DNA of 64,000 nucleotides from Dasypus novemcinctus (taxonomy: Eukaryota; Chordata; Mammalia; Cingulata; Dasypodidae): assembly GCF_030445035.2 (NCBI RefSeq), contig NC_080698.1, positions 6,930,038 to 6,994,037 of the forward strand, written 5' to 3'. Shown here one piece after another: positions 1-12,560 of the stretch. The position numbers and the translations under genes were made by a program. The notes beneath the pieces were generated by a model that was not told the origin of the DNA, made no database searches, and was given only the letters and a program-made list of their open reading frames with translations. Each line of letters starts with the position of its first letter. Within the stretch, counting starts at the first letter, position 1.

Positions 1-3000
1 TTCTGCATCGTTTCTAAGTTCAGGGTTCATTTTTTCTTCATCATATTTATTTGCTGAGTTTGATCCCAATTTTTTACATGAACATGAAAAAATGAACCTG
101 AGCAAAATGAGACCTACAAAGTTGTTAGATCAACAATAGCAGTAGCACAATCCCCCACCCTAAAGGGGTCCAGTATATACTTTGGAGCTATTTTGGGTAT
201 GAAGACTGTGTTAGACTGATCTCCAAAGAGCAGACCCAAGACGGTTTTCATCCCTCGAAAGATGTTATTAGGGGAGGTGCCTGTGAAAGAAAGTGGAGAG
301 GGAGACCCCCCGGGGAAGTAGGCATCGAGCCAAGGATGCAAGGAAGCCTCCTGGATTGCTGAGCGGGCTAAGGAAGGTTTGCGACAGTCGCTGGGGAGTC
401 CTAGACCTAAGGCCGGCCATCGGAGGAGATCCTTGTCTCCAGAAACGGCCCTGCCTTACCGGCCCTGCCACACTCAGTCACTGGCTGGGACAGCCCGCGG
501 GCAGCAGAGCTCAGAGCAAACACAGGGCTGGACTTCAGAGCTCGGCAGCTGGGCCCTTGGTCAATTTTGCCTTATCATTGGAGGTCCCGAGGAGCCTACT
601 GGAACACAGGAAGCTTGCTCCATGCTCGTTCTGACTCTGGACTACATGTTGGACCCGTATTAACTATCAAGTCAAATGTTGAGAGCTAGACTCAGCTTTT
701 CTACTATCTTCAAATTCTGAGAAGTCCTTGACCTACCCAAATAATATAGCTTCCACATGCTCATTCCAATTTTTCTCAAGAAGAGTCTCGTGATTAGGGG
801 AAAAGACCTTTTGTAAAGGCTTGCTTCTGTTGATTTTTGAGCTTCACAGAGGAGTGGTGTGCTGTCAAAGGAGAGAACTCAGAAATACATTTTGACCACC
901 AGTGTGCCCAAAGCAGGCCCTGCTGGCTACATGAACCCTTCCACTAACTTCCTTGGGAAAATATAAACAAAAGAAAGTGTTTGGCTCAAGCCCAACAATC
1001 CCATTCCAGGCAGACCCCAAGACTGGACCTAGAACCCTGTGACAGCAGATCGGTACGATTAAAGGAAGCTCTGTACTTCTCCTCGCTGCTCTAGCAATCA
1101 CTTCCTTTCACACGCTCGAGGTCTTGGCTGGACCTGAGCTCTCCTGCAAGAAATTTCCTCTCCTTTCATGGTTTCTGAAGTTTTTGTTTTTTTGGTCTGT
1201 TTATTTGTTTGTTCTCCTTACACAATCTTACACTCCTAAACTATCTTCTGTTTTTTGTTTTGTTTTCCTCCTTTTTTTTTTTTTTTGCTTTAATTTAATG
1301 GGACATTGGGATACTGGAAGATTGGAAATTGTTAGTGTTTTTAGGCAGAGTTCCCCATATACCTTGGTTTTTCCTATGAGCTGAGTAACTTGAATAGTCC
1401 AGAAGCAGCATTGAAAACCTCTTGTCCATTGTGGGAAAAACCAGAACAGAGCAAGCCACCCTGTACCTCAGGAGCTCCCCACTGGGTTCTGCTTGGCATT
1501 TGGTCATGAGCTGCTCCTCCTCACCTGACGGACGCAGGCGTCTGTCCTCCACGCTGCTGTGCGGCGCTAAAGACGACACCGGGTGGGCCATCCACACTCG
1601 GGGAAGAAGCCCAGCTCTGTGTTTTGCCAAGTCCCTCTTTGAGTATCTGTCTCCTTGTCTAAAAATGGGCGTCCCTGCCATGCTCACTGGGCCGCTGAGA
1701 AGACCCCTGCCAAACTGAGGTAGTGGGCCAGAAAGCAGCTCCCAATTATTCTGTGCCATGTCACTAAATGTGCTGACCAGTGGCCAGACCAGCATTCCCA
1801 GAGTGGGCCTTTGGAATCCAAGCTTGAGGGATGTTAATAGGTGCTATTTGAAAAAAAATTCAGTGTTAAAAATAGATTTAGAAAATGCTGTGTTAAGTAA
1901 TGTTCAAACTGGTTCATTCCTGCAGGACTTCCCAGAGGCTTTAAAGCAGTGTGGATTCCCAAGAATGTTTTCCAAACACTGTGTGGCCCTTCTTTTACGG
2001 ACTCCCATACCACACCCTCTATGGCTATATTAGATAATGCAGTGTTTTTTGACTAGAGGATGTGGTGACAAGTTCGTTGTACCCAGCATTAGAAATGTGT
2101 TAGATGCCTCAGTGGTCCTTGGATGGAGGAAAATGTGCCTGCCAAGTTTGGCACCAGCTAGACTGCTAATGCTTGGCTCATTTAGGGACATCGAACACAT
2201 CGGGGTGGACTAGTTGGTTTAACTGTGGATAGTTAATGAGGAACTAAACCTGAAAGGCACCGAGGCTCTACATCTCCACGGAAGTGCAGGAGAAATCCTT
2301 AACATCCATGAAGAGTCTGCCCCTGATCATCTGGACTTGACCACATGCCCTTCCAGAGTCCACACAGGCTCCTAACTTTGTCCTGAGTTGTACTCTATAA
2401 AGAATCAGATGTGATTTTGCTTATCCTCACATAAATTAAACCCCCATTTTAACCTTCTCTAAAGCATAATCTCTCAATTGTAAACTGTTGTTGCCCTGGA
2501 CAGAGCACCCAACTAAGATGCTTCGGTGAGTTTCCTTATTCCCATGTATAAGATTCGAGTCACAGCTGAATTCAACATGCCTCCACTAATTTATCCCAAA
2601 CTTCTATTTTCTACCCAGAACTATTGCCTTTTAAGATATCTTGATTTTAACTTTCTTTCTACTACCATCACCAGCTCTTAGCTTGTTTCCTAAAGAAACA
2701 AAGATCTTGGGTTGCTTATATCACTTCTAAGTCTACGATGATGAGTAGTGAAATCTGACTAGGTCCCCTTACCAGGTAGAGGACTGGATTCAGATTCAGA
2801 CCACGGACTTTTAACATCACTGTCAAAGGTGAATTTGTAAATGGTCGATCTGCTAATGACAAAGGTCATTAGCCAAGGTGGGACTGTACAGGGGGAACAG
2901 CGTTTTCCATTCAATATCTTGATGCTTAGAGACAGAAAGCAGAGATGAAAAGGATATTAATGATTAAAATGGGGATATGAAGTTGAAACCTTGGAAAAGA

Positions 3001-3664
3001 GCAGAGTAAAGGTGTCAAACCCCAGAAGATGAGCAGAAGTGGGCAGAGGGGCAGCGGGTGTCTGGGGCCTTTGCAACTTAGAAGAGAGTGCTCCGCTAGA
3101 TCCTTTCACACCACCTGGCACAGGTGTCCATGGCCCCTGGGATTCCTTTGGAGGGGCCAAAGTGAGGCAGGTGATTTAGAGTCTGGTTGCAGAGAGAATA
3201 TTTATGCATGAAAAATGTTAGCGTGTGATGAGTCCCTTTTGCCTGTTAGAGGGGATGTTTCTCCCTGCCCCTCACCCCCTTCCGGGGAAGGGAGCTCAAC
3301 GTTTGCACACCTGCTTCTCTCCACCCCTGTGCTGGAGGTCACGTGGCTTTTTGATTTGCATACTTTGGAAAACAGAGCCGGGAAGGCTCTGTGTTTCTTC
3401 CTCTTGAAAGACAGCTGGCTGCGGGTCTCGGTGGCTGCCTTTGCCTCAGGAGATACATCTGCCTGGTCCTGTGGTTTGGCTAGCAGGCCCATTTTGGGCC
3501 CCCCAACTTCTCAACTTGCTCAGAATCCAAACAGGGGAAGAAGGGCATTCAGCTCTCTTCTGATGATACTGAAGCAGGCCGTAATTGCTACAGGAGTTTA
3601 GAGGAGGAGGTGAGCATGAGAGGTCTGCTACGTTAGACATCATGATGCGTAAATGACTTCGGTT
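1..3664. other. No gene recognised; unassigned sequence
   Basis: No repeat family I can name and no frame with protein-like character. Overlapping short frames near 290-660 and 1295-1795 occur on both strands and look like chance. A T-rich stretch lies at 1160-1290. Confidence 0.6.
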
Positions 3665-3835
3665 AGCTTTGCTGAGCGTCTCCCAAAGGCAGACACTGTG
3701 TGAAGCCTCACGTCAGTCTGACCGGTCTTTACAAATGAGAAAGCTGAAGCACATTTGTGCCGAGGACTTTCCAAGGCCCCACAGTGCTTAAGGGCAGAGC
3801 TGGGCCTGGAGTCTCAGTCTTTCTAACCAGTGACG
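3665..3835 (-). repeat. MIR SINE, diverged
   Basis: tttacaaatgagaaagctga, ccaaggccccacagtgctta and gggcctggagtctcagtctt follow MIR order. Confidence 0.6.
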
Positions 3836-4068
3836 GCCTCATGCAGAAACTGGACTCAGGCCAGGAGAGAGAAGAGAAAAGGCAAGAAACTGAACGAGCC
3901 AGAGAGATGAGGACCGCTTGAGGCACACCGACGACTGCCCCTGGGCTTGAGGGGAGGCCTTAGGGCTGAGAGGGTCCTGAGAAAGGCAACTGGAAGTCCT
4001 GGAGTTGGGTAATGCTTCTGGAACTTTCCATCCCAACCTACTCTCTGTAGAAAAAGTGATCTTTACTC

Positions 4069-4802
4069 TTAAATAAAATTTCTTCCTTGCAAAAATGGCA
4101 GTCCTGCCTCCATTCTTTTATTTGTCTGGTGGGTATTTACCCAGTGCTGATGAGGCGCGGGCTTGGGAAGGCACGGCGAGCACGGCAGCCCTGGCGTGTC
4201 CCCGGGGAGCCGCCCGCACTCTGTAGGGCCCACACCGTCCACCTCGCCAGCCCCCCGACTGCCCTCCTTCCAGGAGACCCCTCGAAACTGCTCATTCACT
4301 GGGGTAGAACCTCCCCCCGTGGACTCCTCAGTGCGCCCCGGGGAAAGGCCAAGTTCCGAATCCCCTAAAACGACTGAGGAGACATTCTCTGGGCCGGGAC
4401 GGGGCCTCCAGTTCTCCTCATGCTTTTCCTCAGGCAGGGGTTCTGCTGACCCACTTGGGACTGGATGCCAGTGGCAGGGTTCCTCACACCGGGGTCCCAG
4501 GACGCCTGAGAACCCTCCTGGTGGAGTCTCACAGCGCACGGTCATCCCAAACCCAGTCCTGGGGTCTGGGCTCCATCTAGGACTGGAAAGGAAACTGCTG
4601 GAGCTTCCTTCAGGGAGGGAGTGGGCTGAGGGGTCCTGCCAGATGTTCTGGAAGCAGCCAGCAGGTTGGCAAGAGAGGAAGAAGGCAGGGGCCTCTTTGG
4701 TGGATTCAGATGACTTCAAGGCTGAGGCTGTGCCTGCCGAGAGGAAGGCCTCTGCTAGGGCTCCCTCAGCTTCCTCGGCTCTCCAATTTCATCACCTGTG
4801 CT
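4069..4802. other. GC-rich stretch with opposed 216-codon open frames, no gene recognised
   Basis: Frames of 216 codons are open on both strands (4163-4813 forward and 4069-4719 reverse). The translations are rich in Pro, Ser, Gly and Arg with no domain. High GC lowers stop frequency, which explains the openings. Confidence 0.5.
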
Positions 4803-5055
4803 TTGTGCCATAATAACTAGTAATAACAGTCGCCACTATGCCTGGTTGTTTGCTGTGTAAGGATTGCTTTTCCAAGCACCTGACATGCACTAGCTCATTA
4901 ATCATCACTGCAATTCTTTGGAGGTAGGTACTAGTATTACCCCCATTTGACAGCTGAAGAAACTGAGGCACAGAGAGGATATTTACCTTACAGCGTGTCA
5001 CAACTATGAAGTGGCAGAATCAGGATTCAAGCCCAAGCAGTCTGGCTCCAGAGCT
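4803..5055 (-). repeat. MIR SINE
   Basis: Reverse complement of MIR: cccccatttgacagctgaag, aaactgaggcacagagagga and caagcccaagcagtctggct. Confidence 0.85.
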
Positions 5056-5289
5056 TCCACCCACCACTACAGGCTACAGCCCGGGAACAAGCTAATCACT
5101 GATTTACTAGCCTTGATACGGAAGGAGATGGGAAAGAAATACCATATTGAAAATAGCCTAACACAAGATCTACCCACCAGTGGTAGCATATATTTATCCA
5201 CACATTTGAGTATTCATTTTGCATCAGTGACATGACAGATGACTAAATGCAAGCCTCCTTCACAGCCGGAGTTTTGGGGCTAGTCTTTG

Positions 5290-5697
5290 GCCAGTGGCCA
5301 GTCTACAGGGCATCATGGTGACTTGCTGCTTGGGGGATTTGTTTCCAAGATGGGCACCATTGATTCCTTCCCTCATTATACGTACAAGCCATTCCTTTAA
5401 ATGGCTTACCCGTTTAAATCTGGGCCGGCTCATGACAGTTTGACCACCAGGTCCCAGGAAAATAATGCTTCGTGTCAGAAGAGTGATTATCTTGAGATTG
5501 GCACCCTAGAAGGAAGCCTGGTTTAGCCATGCAGTGAAAGAGATCCTTAACTGCCATCTGACAACAATCCTGTGAGAAATTTCAAATAAGAACCTCCCAG
5601 ACAAATCCCCAACCTCCCAAAACCACTATTAAATTGTGGTTTCAGGCCTCTACGTTGTAAGATAGTTTGTTATGCAGTAATAAATAACCAGAACACT
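5290..5697 (+). repeat. Probable MaLR-type LTR
   Basis: The end segment gatagtttgttatgcagtaa, taaataaccagaaca resembles the 3' end of MLT-class LTRs, and a tctgggccggctcatgacag block lies upstream. Strongly diverged. Confidence 0.45.
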
Positions 5698-5929
5698 GCT
5701 TTTCATAACCTGGGTTCCTGAACTTGATCGTCTTAGCACCTTTAAGACTGATAGTACAATTTCTAGGTATTTGAAATAAATCAGGATCTGTCTACATTTT
5801 CTAGATGGTTAAACACAGAGTTTCAGATCTTTCTGTACTTGAATTACATATCCCTAGAAGCCAAATTGCTTCCCTTGAAGGCTGCCCAAAAGTTTTAGAT
5901 GTGTTTAGTACATTATATCACATAAATCA

Positions 5930-6275
5930 CTTTTAATTATAATACATTTCATAAGAACTGCCAACTGATTTTTAGAGTGACTGTACCAATTTACATTCCC
6001 ACCAGCCATGTGTGAGAGTTCCACTTGCTTAGTATCCTTTCAAACACTTGATATTATCTGCTTTTTAAAAAAATCTTTGTCATTCTAGTAATTGTGTAGT
6101 GGCATCCTATTGTGGTTTTAATTTGCACTTCCTGATGAATAATTATGTTGAACAATTTTCTATGTGCTTATTTGCCAACTACATATCTTCTTTGGTAGTG
6201 TCTGTTCAGATATTTTTATTGGATGGTTTATTTTCTAAATGTCGAGTTTTAGTTCAATTTATATGGGGGTGATGG
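5930..6275 (-). mobile_element. L1 fragment, antisense
   Basis: Contains the reversed L1 block gtaccaatttacattcccac, followed by ggttttaatttgcacttcc and gtgcttatttgcca, the same part of the element as 18300-18470. Confidence 0.75.
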
Positions 6276-7084
6276 AATTGTTCTGTATACAGTTGGTGGT
6301 GGTGATTGTACAAACCTATGCATGCATTAAAACTCATAGAACTGAAGGCCCCACAAAAGTGGATTTTCCTGTCGGTGATTTTTAAATTAAATATTTACAG
6401 AGAATTTAATTACAATGGCATATAACAGGGAAATTTCTCAGTATACAATTATCTTGTGTTGCAATGATGAATCATAGAGTAATACTTTGAAGATACTTAA
6501 GCTAAACTTAGAAATCAAAATTTAAGTTTAAATTATATCATGGCAGTGGTGCCATTGCAAATAACTCAAGTACTTTTAACAAATGATTAAACAGGGTCCT
6601 TCTAACCAAGACTCAGTCCGTACTCACAGGCAGTGACAACCAGGGTGCCGTGTATCATTTGCTTGGAGGTGAGCAAGTTTGCTTCAATCTCTGTTGAACA
6701 TCCATCCCAAGTCCCAAAATGTTAACAGGTGGGAAACCAGGGCTCTTAGAATTGAAGAAATAGAGTATTCAATTGCTGAAGGCTTCTATTTTTGCTGATC
6801 CATTAAATTTGCCTCAGGCTTCTGGCTCTCAGACCTGGCTGCAATGTATAAATAGCACTTTAGGTTCCTCATACAAAGACTATTTCAACAAATACTTACT
6901 ACGTGCCACAAACTAGGTTTGGTACTCTGGGGAATGTAGAGATTGGCAACATGCCTCAAATTCCAAATGCAGAGTCAGCAGTCAAGCTCCTTTTACTCTC
7001 CCAGTTGAAATCTCCAACTCCTTGTCCAGGTCTGCTGGCCAGGTGCCTGGTAAACTCCTGGACACAGGATGGGACTGAGCCCTG
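6276..7084. other. No gene recognised
   Basis: AT-rich sequence; a possible L1 3' end may occupy 6280-6380. Nothing else is identifiable. Confidence 0.5.
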
Positions 7085-7600
7085 AAATCTAAGCCAAGGT
7101 GACGCTGAATAAAAATGGTGGACATTGTCATATCATTCATCAGTTAAAGGGACGAGCTGCTGGTATACACGCAATGACACAAATGAATCCCAAACACATT
7201 CTTCTGAGAAAAGAAAACTAAACACAAAAGGGTAGATATCACACAATTGTATTTATATACAGTATGATTCCATTTATATAAAATTCTAGAACAAGCAAAA
7301 CTATATTATATGGCATAAAGCAGATTAGTGGTTGCCTGAGGTTGGGAAGTGTCATTGACTGCAAAAAAGGCATGCGGGCAGAATGTGTGTAGCTCAGTGG
7401 TTGAGCACCTGCTTTGCATGTACAAGGTCCTGGGTTTGATCCCTCCTAAAAAAAAAAAAAAATTATATGGAACATTCTGGATGGTGGCGATGGTCCATGG
7501 AGGTATGCAATTGCTAAATTTACTGAACTGTACACTTAAAATGGATGCAAGTAAATTATACTTCAATGGGATTAACAAAAAAACTAATCATGGAAATCAT
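7085..7600 (+). mobile_element. L1 3' UTR fragment, sense, interrupted by a SINE
   Basis: gtatgattccatttatataa, gattagtggttgcctgaggt and, after the SINE, gaactgtacacttaaaatgg are hallmarks of the L1M 3' end. Confidence 0.75.
7375..7461 (+). repeat. Short tRNA-headed SINE
   Basis: Contains gtgtagctcagtggttgagc (A-box-like) and ggtcctgggtttgatccc (B-box-like), followed after cctcct by a poly-A run. Only the tRNA-like head and A tail are present. It interrupts an L1 3' UTR. Confidence 0.85.
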
Positions 7601-7694
7601 ACAGATTCTTAGAACAAACTTTGTTGTTAAATGCCAGAAAATGTGCTCCTTCTCTTTTGTTTTCCTGCAAGCTCTAACATAGAAGTGCGTTGTT

Positions 7695-7785
7695 GTGGTA
7701 GGTTGAATTAGGTGCTCCAGGAGAAGCCTTGGTGCTGGGCCTTTCCCAGCCCCGATACCACGAGCCAATAAATTCCCTTGTTCAA
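7695..7785 (+). repeat. LTR 3' fragment
   Basis: ccacgagccaataaattccc matches catgagccaataaattccca at 33358-33379, so it is a short remnant of the same LTR class. Confidence 0.5.
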
Positions 7786-7787
7786 GT

Positions 7788-8157
7788 CAGGGCTTCTTAA
7801 CAAGGGCCCCTTTTCTAAGGGGTCCGTGGAAAGATTCCAGGGGGTCCATGAACTTGAACTGAAAAAAATCAACTAGTTATCTTTATCTTCTCTGACCTCT
7901 AACTGAATTCTAGCATTTCCTTCACATATGAATGTATGCCATAAGTTACAGGAGGATTCATCTCATATCACATTACAGTTGTTGCCTATCTTGAAAAATC
8001 GCTTACACTCCTCCATACTTTGAAATTATGGTAATCGTTAGACCCAACTCTAGTTGAGTGTTATAAAACTCTCTGCCACTGCATTTTGAGAAAGGGTCCA
8101 TGGTTTTTACCTGACTGGCAAAGGGGTCCATGGAACTAAAAAGTTTAAGAACCTCTG
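7788..8157. mobile_element. hAT-like nonautonomous DNA transposon
   Basis: Inverted ends CAGGGCTTCTTAAC (from 7788) and GTTTAAGAACCTCTG (to 8157), with paired gggtccatgg blocks inside, are characteristic of a mammalian hAT (MER-type) element. Its flanks do not show a clear 8-base duplication. Confidence 0.7.
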
Positions 8158-8394
8158 GTTTAAACCAATCGATTGTGTGGTAGCTGTCTTAGCAGTCGGG
8201 AAATGAGGACAATTCATTTTCAAAAATCTCTTATGGATTAACTTTTAAAAATCTTACGCATATAACTTCTTTACAGAATTTTCCAAAGGCCTTTTAAATC
8301 TTCGTAACTTTCTAGGAAACACTGTAGTTTGTTGATTTCAGATGAAAAATGCATTATGGGAGTTTCTTCTCTGCAGAGATGTAATTTGGATGTA

Positions 8395-8700
8395 ATAGTT
8401 ACATTCATTTATCGAGCCCCAATCATGTGCTCCATGGTATAATTTCTACTATGGATGATGAAATTAGGGCTCAGAAAGACTACACTCAACCAAAGCCAAT
8501 GACACACAAATGAATGAGCTGGGATTTGAATCCAGGTGGGATCTGGTGGTAAAGCCCAGATGCATTCTACTCCACCACTGGGAGAACGAGCATGGACTGA
8601 GGAGATTGGAGTTCATCTCCACCATTTGGTGATGCTTCACCTTGGCCAAGTCACTCAACGTCAGTTTCCTTCTCCTCAAGTTAGGGGATTACCAGCTCTC
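8395..8700. repeat. Two adjacent MIR fragments in opposite orientations
   Basis: 8395-8575 reads as reversed MIR (attagggctcagaaag, gagctgggatttgaatccag). 8580-8700 reads forward (ccttggccaagtcactcaac, gtcagtttccttctcctcaa). Confidence 0.55.
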
Positions 8701-9639
8701 ATTTCTCACCATGATGTGCTGCACAGTTCTAGGGGAGCTTCTCACCTTACTGCCATGTGACTGGCACCCAGGGAGGGTGCACTGAGGCAGCCCTGGGGTG
8801 ATGACTGCCCTACACAATTCAATAAGTTGTTGTAGGTCCCTGTCCCCCAAAATGCATATGGAAATGCTCTGAAAACTTTCAAGCACTGATACAGGTAAGG
8901 TGGTATCGGTCCTGTTATTCAGAACTCCTCAGTAGCCCAAGTGTCTATAGAATCAGCTCTAAACCGTCACTATTCTCTACCTCCCCTCCCACTCCATGCC
9001 CTTTACTTCCGTCAGGCGCGTGTTTCCCCAGTCTTGAGACTCCCATCCACAGCATGTCAGCATGCCATGCCATTTAGGGATGGAAGTCCCTGGGTAGGCG
9101 GAGGGGAGGAATGGAAGCAGTTGGACTGGCAACAAGGGGTCCTGCAGATTGCCAGCCGTCACCAGAGACCCGCTGTGGGTCTGAGTGCTCTGCTGAGCTG
9201 GGGCTTCTGGACACATGGCGCCATAGTGGACAGCCCATCTACTTTTACTCTCTGGGTACCTGGCTCCTGGCAACAGGAATCGAGCAAATCTGCTCCCTGG
9301 TTTCACCCCTGCCTGCCTCTGCCAGGGGCCATGCCCACCTCACCTCCTGGATTAGGTAAATCTACTTCCCTTCCCTGGACGGTCTCCCTTTCTCCTTTCA
9401 CGTGGCAAAAATTCTGTCCTTCCTTCAGGGCCCTCCTCTGCCATGAACCTTTTCCAAATCCTTTTGGCCCATGTGGATCTCTTTTCCAAATCCCACAGCG
9501 CTCGCATTTGCTGTCCCACACGCTGGTGTGAACTGTGGGGCCTGATCCGTGTTTAAGGTTGGCTCAGTGCTAAGAAGATGCCCGTTTCTCAGTCAGCAGA
9601 GCTGTCGTATCAATGAAAGTAAATTTTGCCGTGGTGCTG
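8701..9639. other. No gene recognised; possible L2 fragment
   Basis: 9330-9500 has weak L2-like order (ttccttcagggccctcctct). Overlapping frames on both strands at 8941-9531 have no domain. Confidence 0.4.
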
Positions 9640-9850
9640 TCCCCATGCCACGCACTGGCCTCCACATGTTCCTGTTCATTTAATCCTCACACAAATCCTG
9701 CAAGCTAGACATTGCCACTTCATTTTACAACAGAGGAAAGTGAGACACGCAGAGGTCAAGTAACTTGCCCAAGGCCATAAAGTCTTAACTATTACGTGGC
9801 AAAGCTGGGTTTTGAACCTAGGTATTCTGCAGCAAAGTCTGGGCACTTAT
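9640..9850 (-). repeat. MIR SINE
   Basis: cattttacaacagaggaaag, caagtaacttgcccaaggcc and ctgggttttgaacctaggta give a clear reversed MIR. Confidence 0.8.
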
Positions 9851-9974
9851 TACCCCTCAAAATAATTGTTTTAGTCAATTTGAATGTGAGAACACTTAGG
9901 GCGTAGATTAAATAGTTAGGATTTTATTTTGCTCTTACTAAATTATATTTGAGGAGGAGAGTGTAAATTAATCC

Positions 9975-10195
9975 TTGCTGTGCAGCAGTGCTCCAAAATG
10001 TATTCATCAAATGCAATGAATGTGCCACACTGATGAAAGAGGCTGTTGATGTGGGAGGAGTGGGGCGGGGGAGTGAAGTGGGGTACATTAAAAAACGTTA
10101 TATTTTTAATGTAACTTTTTGTGTGATCTTTGTATCTTAAAAAAAGAGAGACAACAAATTAAAAAATAAATTTAAAAAAAATTATACTTAAGCAT
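9975..10195 (+). mobile_element. L1 3' end fragment, sense, with A-rich tail
   Basis: Reverse-complement counterpart of 39888-40212: aatgaatgtgccacactgat, gatgtgggaggagtggggcg and an A-rich 3' end at 10130-10190. Confidence 0.75.
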
Positions 10196-10254
10196 ACTTT
10201 GGTCTGTTGCCTCCACTCACCAACAGGTTAGAAACTTCTTAAGGTAAGAACGGG

Positions 10255-10430
10255 GCCCCTTGCTGCCGTCTTCTCCTCCCTCCCTCCTCTTCTCTCTGTG
10301 TCTCTCTGTCCGTCTCTCTCCCAAGCTCTCTCTCTCCCTCCCCTTTCCCTCTGCCTCCCTCCCTTCCTCCACGCCTCCTTCTCCCCATCTTTCCTTCTTC
10401 TCTCTTCCTATCTTTTCTTTACCCTTTGCA
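10255..10430. repeat. Polypyrimidine (CT-rich) tract
   Basis: About 175 bases almost entirely C and T, including tctctctctccctcccc. It could adopt unusual structure; no gene is visible in it. Confidence 0.85.
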
Positions 10431-10619
10431 GCATCTGGTGCAGTCCGTGGTGAATTTCACTGACTTGTCCAGGTGGTCAGTTTATCAAAGATGACAGCCC
10501 GTAGAGCTTTTCACACAAATATAGTTGGACCCCCCACTCTACCCCCAGCACGCTGCCAGATCTCTGGGACACACCAGAGCAGATCAGGCCCTCGGCTGTG
10601 CCCTCGTGAAGTCTACATC

Positions 10620-10790
10620 ACTCCATACGTTCACTTAGCTCTGTGTATCTTACGTGGTTCCCTGACAACCCTGTGAAGTAGGTATCACTGTTTCCAATTT
10701 AAAGGTGAAACATTAGCCCAAGCATGCAGCTGGGGGTGCCACAGCTGAGCCCCAAGCCCAAGTCTTCCCGGGTTGCCTAAAACCATGCGA
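10620..10790 (-). repeat. MIR SINE, diverged
   Basis: caaccctgtgaagtaggtat, tttaaaggtgaaacattagc and gccccaagcccaagtcttcc. Confidence 0.6.
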
Positions 10791-12289
10791 CCACTTGTCT
10801 CACGGACAGGCGACGTCTCCCCTTGGGCCCTGCAGAACAGTGAGGTTACCCCCTAGTCGTCCTCCTTCCCTCGCGCGGAAATTCTGACTTCATTCTTCAT
10901 CTAGCTTCCACGGGGTCGAAGGCAGCTTGTTCCAGAACCCCCTGTAGCAGGCAAGCGGCGCTGAGGGCGTGCAGACCCCAACACTGAGCTTCTGCTGCGC
11001 ACACCGGGTTACTCAACTATTTAGCGTAGCCTCAATAAGGGAAAAGAAGAACTGCACCAAACTCAATAACTTTCTGAACTTGCAAAATCTGAGAAGCTAG
11101 GCCTGCTTAAAACAGGAAGCTGTCGTGTTTCCTACCTTGCCGATGTTTGCGAATCATATGGTATCTGGGTTCCATGGTGACAAGACCGAAGCTCCCACGG
11201 ATGCATGAAGGACTCCACTGAATTCGCAGGTACCGTCCTCTCTGTGCTGGTCTGGGTGAGAACTCACTGAAATGCAGCACAAGCTGCTTATTGAGAAGAG
11301 ATTTCCAGGTAGACTGCCAGGCTTCCTGGAAAAGGGTGATGGAGCGGGGGGTCTGGGCAGGTGGTAAGCAACTACTCAGAGCCCTTAGACCACGGAGGGA
11401 GAGCCCCGGCGGTTGAGTTGGTAGTGCGGGGCCAAAGTGGCAGAGCGTGTTGCTAAATGTGGATCTTCATTTTCTTCTTGCTTTCTCCCATTTTCTCTTT
11501 ATTTCTCTCATCCATATCTATATGACCGATATCTATATTTAACTCTATCTGTATAATCTCTACCTGTATCTATCATCGGTCTCCATCTCTATCTCAACAT
11601 CGATGGATAAATATACACTTGAAGTTTTCATTGAAAATCCACGCTCAGACTGCTGGATGAATCAACTGATCGTTTCGTCCAGATCCAGCGCTTGGCTGGT
11701 TGCTTCTTCTGGAGCTCTGTTAGAGGGTGGCGACTGAGATCCTTCCCTAATCTTCAGGGAATCCCTGGATCAGGTGCTCATGGATGTTAGCCCTTGTTTG
11801 ATAAGTGCTTCAAGCGAGGGCGGCGCGGGGGGTGGGTGTCTTTTGTACATGGGCAAGATGGGGGCTAAAGGGCATCGGTAGCTGTTTTCAGGAAGTGGTG
11901 ATAATTACATTGCACCAGGCAGGCTGGGTTATTCTCCTGGCAGAAGAAATGTGAGCCCTCCATATGAGTCAATAAGAAAAAAGCAGTTATACTCTGCTCA
12001 GAGCACAGACTGATAATACAAAGAAAAGGAGATCTGAATGACTAATAACTCAGTGAAAAAAAAACAACCACCCTCAGTTACGATTAAATAATTAACTACA
12101 ACAAAGACTTCGTTTTGCCTATCCAGGCGGCCAAGTATTGCTTTCTTTGAGCATTTCGCCATATTGATGGAGGCCCGTTGAGGACAGCGGCACCACCTGC
12201 TAGTGCCGAGTATGTAACAATGTTTTCCTGAAAACAATTTGACAAAATGGTATCCAAAGCCTTAGAAATAGGACTAGAGGGAGACACTA
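10791..12289. other. No gene recognised
   Basis: Apart from the TATC-type repeat, nothing identifiable. Slightly raised CpG near 10860-10990. Confidence 0.5.
11480..11610. repeat. Degenerate TATC-type simple repeat
   Basis: Repeated variants of tatctatat, tctgtata and atctctacc over about 120 bases: an old, eroded tetranucleotide repeat. Confidence 0.6.
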
Positions 12290-12560
12290 TGTTTTGGGAC
12301 ATCTGCTTGAAAGAAATAACAAGAGTGCAGACAAAGATGTTCATTGCAGTCTTATTTATAATAGTGGGTATTGGGAGCAAGTTAATCACAGTAAGACAAT
12401 GATTAAATAAATGGAATGCCACATGATAGTCATGACAAATTATGGCTTTGAGTAATTTTATTCACAAGGAACTAATGCAGGATGTAAAATTTAAAATATC
12501 AGAATACAAAATGATACATAGGTGTGGTACCAATTATAACATATGGTAAATGAAAAAAAG
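12290..12560 (+). mobile_element. L1 3' fragment, sense
   Basis: gttcattgcagtcttattta and aatggaatgccacatgatag match the L1 3' region. Diverged. Confidence 0.55.

Noticed and set aside
4069-4813. Long opposed frames as possible genes
   Set aside because: They occur on both strands of a GC-rich stretch and have low-complexity composition and no domain, which is typical of chance.
10255-10430. Pyrimidine tract as a promoter or CpG island
   Set aside because: It is CT-only with few CpG and no transcription-start context; best called low complexity.
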